Shown here: positions 1-3,863 of the stretch, one piece after another
Layout of the letters: every line of letters starts with the position of its first letter
Position numbering within the stretch: position 1 is the first letter of the stretch
Assembly (NCBI GenBank): GCA_029287335.1
Contig: JARFRI010000255.1
Span: 1-6,179, forward strand
Length of the DNA: 6,179 nucleotides
Origin: Phycisphaera sp.
Lineage (GTDB): Bacteria; Planctomycetota; Phycisphaerae; Phycisphaerales; Phycisphaeraceae
Direction: 5' to 3'
Program-made: the position numbers and the translations under genes
The notes under the pieces: generated by a model
Told to the model about the DNA's origin: nothing
Databases searched by the model: none
What the model saw: only the letters and a program-made list of their open reading frames with translations

Positions 1-1
1 G

Positions 2-754
2 ATTATCTATGGATTGCCGATTGGTGGCACTGCTGTCGGAACGGGCATTAATGCACATCCTGAATTTGCAGGCAAAGTTGCTGACGCTTTATTTGCGAGA
101 TTTAATTCAAACACTTTACTGAAGTTTTCTGAGGCGTCTGATCATCCTTCTGCTCAAGCGGCGAAAGACGCATTTGTGTCGGCCCACGGCCACCTCAAAA
201 CCATCGCCGTCTCCCTCTCCAAGATCGCCAACGACATCCGTCACCTCGGCTCAGGCCCGCGCTGCGGGATCGGCGAACTCATCCTCCCCGCGATCCAGCC
301 CGGGTCGTCCATCATGCCCGGCAAGGTCAACCCCGTCATCTGTGAATCTGTCATGCAGGTCGCCTGCCGGGTCATTGGCAACGACGCGACCGTCACCATG
401 GCCGGCATGGGCGGGGTCGGCTCGATCTTCGAACTCAACGTCGCCATGCCCGTGATGATCGACGCGTTCCTCGAATCTGTGTCGCTGCTGTCCAACGTCT
501 GCAACGTCTTCGTGGATAAACTGCTCGTTGGCTTGGAGGTCGATGAGAAGCGCTGCGCAGAGCTTCTTGAAGCGTCGCTCATGACGATCACCGCCTTGGC
601 CCCCGAGGTCGGCTACGACAAGTGCAGTGCGCTCGCCAAGCAGGCCCACAAAGAAGGCAAGACCATCAAAGAACTCGTCGGCGAACTCGAGTTGATGCCC
701 CCCGAGCGCCTCGCCGAACTGATGGACTACGACGCGATGACCCGGCCCGGCTGA
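2..754 (+). CDS. fumC: Class II fumarate hydratase, C-terminal part (5' end outside window)
   Basis: Fumarase C interconverts fumarate and malate in the TCA cycle; it is a cytoplasmic homotetramer. The open frame enters from the left edge and the visible 250 codons are roughly the last 55% of a protein usually about 460 residues long. Seen here: the GGTAVGTG segment near fragment residue 8, SGPRCGIGE before the signature, the superfamily signature GSSIMPGKVNP at fragment residues 101-111 (bases 302-334), which carries the catalytic serine loop, and a FumC-type C-terminal segment (GYDK and AHKEG, from residue 204). The catalytic-histidine region would lie upstream, outside the window. The protein is colinear with E. 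coli FumC. Oddity: codons 1-60 (bases 2-181) have only 20 of 60 G/C third positions, while the next 30 codons have 27 of 30. The nearest visible + strand terminator is at 1321-1346. Argininosuccinate lyase and aspartase share the signature, but the flanking sequence is fumarase-like. Confidence 0.95.
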   Translation: MIYGLPIGGTAVGTGINAHPEFAGKVADALFARFNSNTLLKFSEASDHPSAQAAKDAFVSAHGHLKTIAVSLSKIANDIRHLGSGPRCGIGELILPAIQPGSSIMPGKVNPVICESVMQVACRVIGNDATVTMAGMGGVGSIFELNVAMPVMIDAFLESVSLLSNVCNVFVDKLLVGLEVDEKRCAELLEASLMTITALAPEVGYDKCSALAKQAHKEGKTIKELVGELELMPPERLAELMDYDAMTRPG

Positions 755-820
755 GGATGGCATAAAGCTCCAGGCGGAAGCCAGGAGCAACAACTTGATT
801 CGCGGGTGTAATGTCTATTC

Positions 821-917
821 ATACGGATCCCGTTTTGAATCTGCGCACTGCGATGATTCGATGGTGCCGAGCCTTGACCACGGCACCGAACGCGCAAATT
901 CAAAACGTGATCCGTAT
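821..917. repeat. Inner inverted repeat, arm 1 of the palindromic element
   Basis: Bases 821-846 and 892-917 are 26-base inverted copies with two mismatches. Inside the loop a second perfect 7-bp hairpin is formed by 863-869 (GGTGCCG) and 881-887 (CGGCACC) around an 11-base loop. No flanking direct repeat is evident. Confidence 0.75.
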
Positions 918-923
918 CACATC

Positions 924-1020
924 AGAGCAACTGGCTAAATTTCTGGCAGTGCCTTGGCTCTCTCTCCCTGAGGGAGTGGGAGCCAAGGCAAATCCGGCCA
1001 GCAATCATGCAAGCTGCTCT
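924..1020. repeat. Inner inverted repeat, arm 2 of the palindromic element
   Basis: The core is 951-968 pairing with 972-989 (16 of 18 positions complementary) around a 3-base loop. Outward, CTGGC at 943-947 (or 931-935) can pair with GCCAG at 997-1001. Bases 924-932 can pair with 1012-1020 with one wobble. Together these make a long interrupted hairpin filling the second half of the element. Confidence 0.65.
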
Positions 1021-1206
1021 AGTGGGTTGCTCCTAGCTTCCGCCTGGAGCTTTGGGATGCAGTGCGCTACATCAATCGGCGATAGTAACGCGATAGCGGG
1101 GGCGATCCTTGAGTAATCGATACAGCCCGACCTTCTCGACCTGGCGAAGGGTAGTTTTTCGTGTCCACGACTGGCGTGAGGCGCGGTTGAATGGGTTACT
1201 ACACCT

Positions 1207-1346
1207 GTCCAACGCGGCACGGCAACTAACGCCGACCACCACGCGGGACCGAGGCCAACAGCATCTGGGAAACCGGATGCGGCCGCGACAACTCCACCCT
1301 GGATCGGGTCTCGTTCGGCTGCCTCCCCGGACGAGGCCTTTTTTCT
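1207..1346 (+). ncRNA. Putative structured small RNA of unknown family
   Basis: This is a candidate from structure alone. Hairpin A (1207-1249) has three stacked helices separated by internal loops: GTCC with GGAC, CGCG with CGCG, and CGGC with GCCG. Hairpin B has a perfect 8-bp stem (1261-1268 with 1273-1280, including one T-G wobble) closed by a GAAA tetraloop at 1269-1272. It is extended by GGCC with GGCC (1253-1256 and 1281-1284) across an AACA bulge. GNRA-capped stems are typical of folded RNA. A hairpin followed by six T's (1321-1346) gives a natural 3' end. No promoter is clear, so it may instead be the tail of the fumC transcript. I could not match it to RNase P RNA, tmRNA, SRP RNA, 6S RNA or a riboswitch class. 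Confidence 0.3.
1321..1346 (+). terminator. Rho-independent terminator, + strand
   Basis: GCCTC at 1321-1325 pairs with GAGGC at 1333-1337 around a 7-base loop, and is followed by C and six T's, then CTC. The stem is short but GC-rich. It would end transcripts from fumC and/or the putative RNA at 1207. Confidence 0.55.
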
Positions 1347-1353
1347 CTTGGCG

Positions 1354-1424
1354 TAGCGGGACGCGCGCAGAACGCTCACACATACGTGATGTGATTCGCA
1401 CGGGACGCTGCGCGTCACCCGCTA
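1354..1424. repeat. Inverted repeat with nested hairpin
   Basis: Bases 1354-1370 and 1408-1424 are imperfect 17-base inverted copies: TAGCGGG pairs with CCCGCTA, then a small offset, then GCGCAG with CTGCGC. The interior carries a further 5-bp hairpin, CACAT/ATGTG, around 1379-1394. It sits between the two converging terminators and overlaps the end of the tatA terminator T-tract. Its role is unknown. Confidence 0.5.
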
Positions 1425-1456
1425 AACAAAAAACGGATGCCGCTAAGCATCCGTTT
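1424..1456 (-). terminator. Rho-independent terminator of the tatA pair
   Basis: Read on the minus strand, 1456-1447 and 1440-1431 form a perfect 10-bp stem (core ACGGATGC) with a 6-base loop. The stem runs into a T-rich tract (TTTTTTGTTT). It starts 28 bases after the stop codon of the second tatA gene. Confidence 0.85.
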
Positions 1457-1484
1457 CATGAAGTGCAGTTGAATGCTTCCGAGG

Positions 1485-1766
1485 TCAGGCCGAAGGTTCT
1501 GCCTTGGTGGTTGATTCGGCATGAGTCTCGACGGTGGTCGTGTTGCCCGCTTCGGGTTCGATGTTCTTCTTGCTCTTTTCTTGGACGGCGGCTTCGACTT
1601 CTTCATCGATGCCGGCCAGGCCCTTCTTGAATTCGACGATGCCCTTGCCGATGGATCGGCCGACTTCGGGCAGTCGCTTGCCAAAGATGAGCAGGCCGAT
1701 GACGCCGAGGATCAGGAGTTCTTGCCAGCCTGGCATGCCGAAGGCGAGTGTGTTCAATGTTGTCAT
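1485..1766 (-). CDS. tatA: Sec-independent translocase protein TatA/TatE, second tandem copy (93 aa)
   Basis: TatA proteins assemble in the cytoplasmic membrane and, with the TatBC receptor, move folded twin-arginine precursors across it. The protein has an N-terminal membrane helix (about residues 13-28, starting GWQELLIL), the hinge motif FGKRLPEVGRS (29-39), an amphipathic helix (about 40-52) and an acidic, then Thr/Glu/Lys-rich, tail. Over the 49 residues from GWQELL to EEVEAAV it matches the upstream copy at 45 positions, so this is a recent duplication or a pair kept alike by conversion. It differs in an N-terminal extension of 8 residues and a longer tail. The start ATG (1764-1766) overlaps the upstream stop as ATGA and has a strong Shine-Dalgarno sequence at 1771-1777. 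An internal ATG at residue 11 is less well supported. No tatC or typical tatB is in the window. Confidence 0.92.
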   Translation of the reverse strand: MTTLNTLAFGMPGWQELLILGVIGLLIFGKRLPEVGRSIGKGIVEFKKGLAGIDEEVEAAVQEKSKKNIEPEAGNTTTVETHAESTTKAEPSA

Positions 1767-2005
1767 GCTGCACCTCCAGCGGTGGCGGGGGTTTCAACTT
1801 CGGTGGTGTGGACGGTGTCGGGTTCGACCTGCTTGCTCTTTTCAGAGACCGCAGCTTCGACTTCCTCATCGATGCCAGCCAAGCCCTTCTTGAACTCGAC
1901 GATGCTTTTGCCGACGGAACGTCCGACTTCAGGCAGTCGTTTGCCGAAGATCAGGATGCCGATGACAGCGAGGATTAGTAGCTCTTGCCAGCCGATGGGG
2001 CCCAT
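1763..2005 (-). CDS. tatA: Sec-independent translocase protein TatA/TatE, first tandem copy (80 aa)
   Basis: Same role as its neighbour: a small single-span membrane protein of the twin-arginine export channel. The membrane helix is at about residues 5-20, the FGKRLPEVGRS hinge at 20-30, the amphipathic helix at about 31-43, and the acidic stretch IDEEVEAAV ends at 53. A short tail rich in Thr and Ala follows. The ATG at 2005 is preceded by GGGAG (2013-2017 on the minus strand) with 7 bases between. The stop overlaps the start of the second copy by 4 bases. The tRNA gene lies 139 bases upstream on the same strand with no clear terminator between, so co-transcription is possible. One of the two copies may supply TatB-like function, since some bacteria manage with TatA and TatC only; this cannot be decided here. 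Confidence 0.92.
   Translation of the reverse strand: MGPIGWQELLILAVIGILIFGKRLPEVGRSVGKSIVEFKKGLAGIDEEVEAAVSEKSKQVEPDTVHTTEVETPATAGGAA
1771..1777 (-). promoter_or_regulatory. Ribosome binding site of the second tatA, inside the first tatA
   Basis: The minus strand reads GGAGGTG, with 4 bases between it and the ATG at 1766. It lies inside the last codons of the upstream tatA. Together with the 4-base ATGA overlap, this decides the start and implies translational coupling of the two copies. Confidence 0.75.
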
Positions 2006-2117
2006 ATCAAGTCTCCCGTAGTGGGACGTGTGTTAAATAAACGGTCTATCGAGTCCTATTATTGCAGATAGACGCATGCCCGGCTAGTCCGGTTACGGCG
2101 AATCCGTATTGATTCTA

Positions 2118-2142
2118 TCCCGCCAATGCGGTTTTAGCGGGA
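2118..2142. other. Hairpin just 3' of the tRNA gene
   Basis: TCCCGC (2118-2123) pairs with GCGGGA (2137-2142). On the minus strand it lies directly downstream of the tRNA 3' end but has no T-tract. It is more likely a processing or attenuation structure than a classical terminator. Confidence 0.35.
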
Positions 2143-2144
2143 AA

Positions 2145-2217
2145 TAGGGGCGGCAGGATTCGAACCTGCGACCAAGGGATTATGAGTCCCGTGCTCTAAC
2201 CACTGAGCTACGCCCCC
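2145..2217 (-). tRNA. tRNA with CAT anticodon: tRNA-Ile2 (lysidine type) or elongator tRNA-Met
   Basis: The 73-base minus-strand sequence fits a full cloverleaf: acceptor GGGGGCG with CGCCCCT, TA at 8-9, D-arm GCTC...GAGC, anticodon loop CTCATAA with CAT at 34-36, a 5-base variable loop TGGTC, T-arm GCAGG TTCGAAT CCTGC, and discriminator A73. CCA is not encoded. The D-loop (AGTGGTTA) and the TTGGTC after the anticodon stem resemble E. coli tRNA-Ile2 (ileX), whose C34 is converted to lysidine by TilS. The GNNNNCG acceptor start resembles elongator Met, so identity is not settled. Initiator Met is unlikely, since the anticodon stem lacks three consecutive G-C pairs at its loop end. Odd points: base pair 1-72 is G-T and 27-43 is a C-T mismatch. 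Confidence 0.93.
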
Positions 2218-2229
2218 AGTGGGGTTTTG

Positions 2230-2235
2230 ATTCTA
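2230..2235 (-). promoter_or_regulatory. Possible -10 element of the tRNA promoter
   Basis: The minus strand reads TAGAAT (5 of 6 to TATAAT), 12 bases before the tRNA 5' end, which would leave a short leader for RNase P to remove. No good -35 box is visible in the GC-rich sequence upstream. Confidence 0.35.
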
Positions 2236-2285
2236 GCGTTGGGGGCGGGGTGGTGCAGGTCGCGGTCAGGCCGCAGGCGAAGGCT

Positions 2286-2291
2286 TATCAT
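2286..2291 (+). promoter_or_regulatory. Possible leaderless -10 element before nnrE
   Basis: TATCAT (5 of 6 to TATAAT) ends 6 bases before the ATG at 2298, the spacing expected when transcription starts at the start codon itself. The five G's touching the ATG are too close to act as a ribosome binding site. The same TTATCATCG string occurs before the thioesterase gene at 5868-5876. The -35 region is weak. Confidence 0.4.
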
Positions 2292-2297
2292 CGGGGG

Positions 2298-3050
2298 ATG
2301 TCTGAAACGAATCTGCCGAAGGTCCCTGTGACGCTGACCCGTGAACAAGCTCGTGAGGTTGATCGCCTGGCCATGGATCGGCTGGGTATCCCCGGCGTCG
2401 TGCTCATGGAGAACGCGGGGGTCAATGCGACCGATGTGGCGACGGGCATGCTCGAGGCGATCGAGGGCAACAAGGTCGCCATCGTCTGCGGTGGCGGCAA
2501 CAACGGCGGGGACGGCTACGTGATTGCTCGGCACCTCACCAACGCCGGTCGCAAGGTCGTGGTCTATAACGCCAGTGACCCGTCGCAGCTCTCTGGCGAC
2601 GCGGCATTGAATTACGGCATCTGTCTGCGCATGGGCGTCAAGATGATGCGGTGCGACGATGAACTGTCGTTGGCCGAGCAGTCGCCGCATTGGAAAGCCG
2701 CTGACCTGCTTATTGATGCGGTGCTTGGCACGGGCTTTGATGCCTCGCGCGGGCTCAAGGGTCATGCGGCCGCGGTGATCGATGCGATCAATCAGGCGGG
2801 TGATGCGCGGCCGCGTGGTAGTCATGTTCCGGGGGCTGGCCCGTTGGTTCTAGCGATCGATGTGCCTTCGGGGTTGGATTGTGACACGGGCGAGGCGGCG
2901 GCGTCGACGGTGCGGTCCGACGCGACGGTGACATTCGTGGCGCGCAAGCTGGGGTTCGATGTCGATGCCTCGCAGCAGCACACCGGCGAGGTGTTTGTCG
3001 TGGGGATCGGGGTGCCGCCGGCATTGGTGGATGAGGTGCGTGGTGCTTGA
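2298..3050 (+). CDS. nnrE: NAD(P)H-hydrate epimerase (YjeF N-domain protein)
   Basis: It repairs damaged cofactor by converting the R form of NAD(P)H hydrate to the S form, which the partner dehydratase then dehydrates. The 250-residue protein shows YjeF_N motifs in order: REQAREVDRLAM (15-26), LMENAG (36-41), the glycine-rich loop GGGNNGGDGY (65-74), DAVLGTGF (140-147) and AIDVPSGLDCDTG (186-198), then a final strand region to residue 240. It is a stand-alone epimerase: the YjeF_C dehydratase domain fused to it in many bacteria is absent, so the dehydratase should be encoded elsewhere. Residues 169-182 look like a Gly/Pro-rich insertion before the last core strand. I chose ATG 2298 over the GTG at 2250 because similarity begins near residue 12 and TATCAT lies just before this ATG. 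It is followed by upp after 50 bases. Confidence 0.93.
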   Translation: MSETNLPKVPVTLTREQAREVDRLAMDRLGIPGVVLMENAGVNATDVATGMLEAIEGNKVAIVCGGGNNGGDGYVIARHLTNAGRKVVVYNASDPSQLSGDAALNYGICLRMGVKMMRCDDELSLAEQSPHWKAADLLIDAVLGTGFDASRGLKGHAAAVIDAINQAGDARPRGSHVPGAGPLVLAIDVPSGLDCDTGEAAASTVRSDATVTFVARKLGFDVDASQQHTGEVFVVGIGVPPALVDEVRGA

Positions 3051-3062
3051 TCTGATTATGAG

Positions 3063-3071
3063 TGGTATTCT
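3063..3071 (+). promoter_or_regulatory. Possible extended -10 promoter of upp
   Basis: TGG followed by TATTCT (4 of 6 to TATAAT) forms an extended -10 pattern 29 bases before the upp ATG. It would give a leader of about 23 bases containing the ribosome binding site. No -35 box is clear, and upp may simply be read through from nnrE. Confidence 0.25.
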
Positions 3072-3100
3072 TGTCGTGTCACTCATTCAGGAGACGCACG

Positions 3101-3733
3101 ATGCCGGACAACGTCCATTTAATTGATCACCCGCTGGTGGGTCATTTGCAGACGGAGATGCGTAGCCTGGATACGCCGACGGATCGGTTCCGCACGATCG
3201 CGGAGAAGCTGGGCGCGCTATTGGCGTATGAGGCGTTGCGTAGTGCGCCGAGCAAGCCGCACACGGTGAACACGCCGATCGAGCCTTATGAGGGTGTGCA
3301 GTTGGATGGGCCGGTGACGGTGGTCCCGATCCTGCGTGCGGGGATGGGCCCGGCGGCGGGGATGGCGACGCTGATCCCCGGGTCACAGGTCGGGCACATC
3401 GGGATGTTCCGCGATGAGAAGTCGCTCAAGCCGGTGAGCTACTACGTCAAGCTGCCTGCGGACATCGCCAAGGGGCCGGTGCTCCTGGTCGACCCGATGC
3501 TCGCGACAGGGGGCAGTGCGTCGGCTGCGGTACATGTGCTCAAGCAAAAGGGTTGCAAGGACATCCGCTTTACCTGTCTACTTGCGGCGCCGGAAGGGAT
3601 CGAGCGGTTCACTGCGGATCACCCCGATGTACCTATCACGACTTGTGCGATCGATCGCCAGCTCAATGAGAAGGGCTATATCGTCCCTGGCTTGGGCGAT
3701 GCGGGCGATCGGATCTACGGCACGGTCGAGTAG
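3101..3733 (+). CDS. upp: Uracil phosphoribosyltransferase
   Basis: It makes UMP from uracil and phosphoribosyl pyrophosphate in pyrimidine salvage, in the cytoplasm. The 210-residue product matches the usual length (E. coli Upp has 208). It carries VVPILRAGMG (74-83), the PRPP-binding loop LLVDPMLATGGS (128-139) and the C-terminal uracil-binding segment YIVPGLGDAGDRIYGT (193-208), almost as in E. coli. The ATG at 3101 has AGGAG at 3089-3093 with 7 bases between. Earlier in-frame starts from 3062 would add a 13-residue segment with no family similarity. The gene lies 50 bases after nnrE on the same strand, so the two may share a transcript. No rho-independent terminator follows directly. Confidence 0.96.
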   Translation: MPDNVHLIDHPLVGHLQTEMRSLDTPTDRFRTIAEKLGALLAYEALRSAPSKPHTVNTPIEPYEGVQLDGPVTVVPILRAGMGPAAGMATLIPGSQVGHIGMFRDEKSLKPVSYYVKLPADIAKGPVLLVDPMLATGGSASAAVHVLKQKGCKDIRFTCLLAAPEGIERFTADHPDVPITTCAIDRQLNEKGYIVPGLGDAGDRIYGTVE

Positions 3734-3765
3734 AACAACAGCCCCATAACTCTTTTTTACCGCCG

Positions 3766-3785
3766 CTTGGATTTGTGTATCCAAG
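3766..3785. other. Small hairpin downstream of upp
   Basis: CTTGGAT (3766-3772) pairs perfectly with ATCCAAG (3779-3785) around a 6-base loop. The only T-tract nearby (3752-3757) lies on the wrong side for a + strand terminator. It may help end or stabilise the upp message, but this is not shown. Confidence 0.3.
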
Positions 3786-3863
3786 TTGGACGTTAATACG
3801 CGCGCTTGATCAAACGATACGACCCTCATCACCGGGGTTTTACCCCCAAATGGGAACAGTCGT

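Larger units (their letters stand above)
764..1053. repeat. Nested palindromic, Y-shaped element with 28-bp terminal inverted repeats
   Basis: The outer arms 764-791 and 1026-1053 are inverted copies of each other, 27 of 28 bases matching. Between them sit two further long inverted repeats, 821-917 and 924-1020, so nearly the whole 290 bases can fold into a three-way junction. Only about 29 bases (792-820) and two short linkers (918-923 and 1021-1025) stay unpaired. It begins 9 bases after the fumC stop. No convincing target-site duplication flanks it and no transposase is encoded inside. It could be a MITE-like non-autonomous mobile element, a composite of nested insertions, or the DNA of a structured RNA in the fumC 3' untranslated region. 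The pairing is directly visible; the nature of the element is not. Confidence 0.75.

Noticed and set aside
251..793. 180-codon open frame on the minus strand across fumC
   Set aside because: It is antisense to a clear fumarase; long opposite-strand frames are common in GC-rich coding DNA and its protein resembles no family.
755..1060. Target-site duplication around the palindromic element (GGATG on both sides)
   Set aside because: The copies are not placed directly against the ends of the inverted repeat, and five bases can match by chance.
811..1116. 101-codon + strand open frame inside the palindromic element
   Set aside because: It lies almost wholly in inverted repeats, has no ribosome binding site and no domain character; the palindromes explain the sequence better.
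1217..1310. Resemblance to RNase P RNA (GGCACGGCAA, then CGACA)
   Set aside because: The match is only a few bases; the essential GAGGAAAGTCC region and the 3' conserved segment are missing.
1281..1310. T-box-like AGGGTGG on the minus strand
   Set aside because: The conserved continuation is interrupted by extra bases and no tRNA synthetase or amino-acid gene follows on that strand.
1005..1630. Overlapping open frames on both strands in the fumC-tatA interval
   Set aside because: They cross terminators and the tatA gene, show no family features, and the interval has structure typical of non-coding DNA. A remnant of an old insertion element cannot be excluded but nothing identifies one.
2250..2297. 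Upstream GTG start for nnrE
   Set aside because: The extra 16 residues have no family similarity and would place the TATCAT element inside the coding region; no ribosome binding site supports it.
3745..3785. Terminator after upp
   Set aside because: The T-run precedes the hairpin rather than following it on the + strand, and no T-tract follows the hairpin on either strand.
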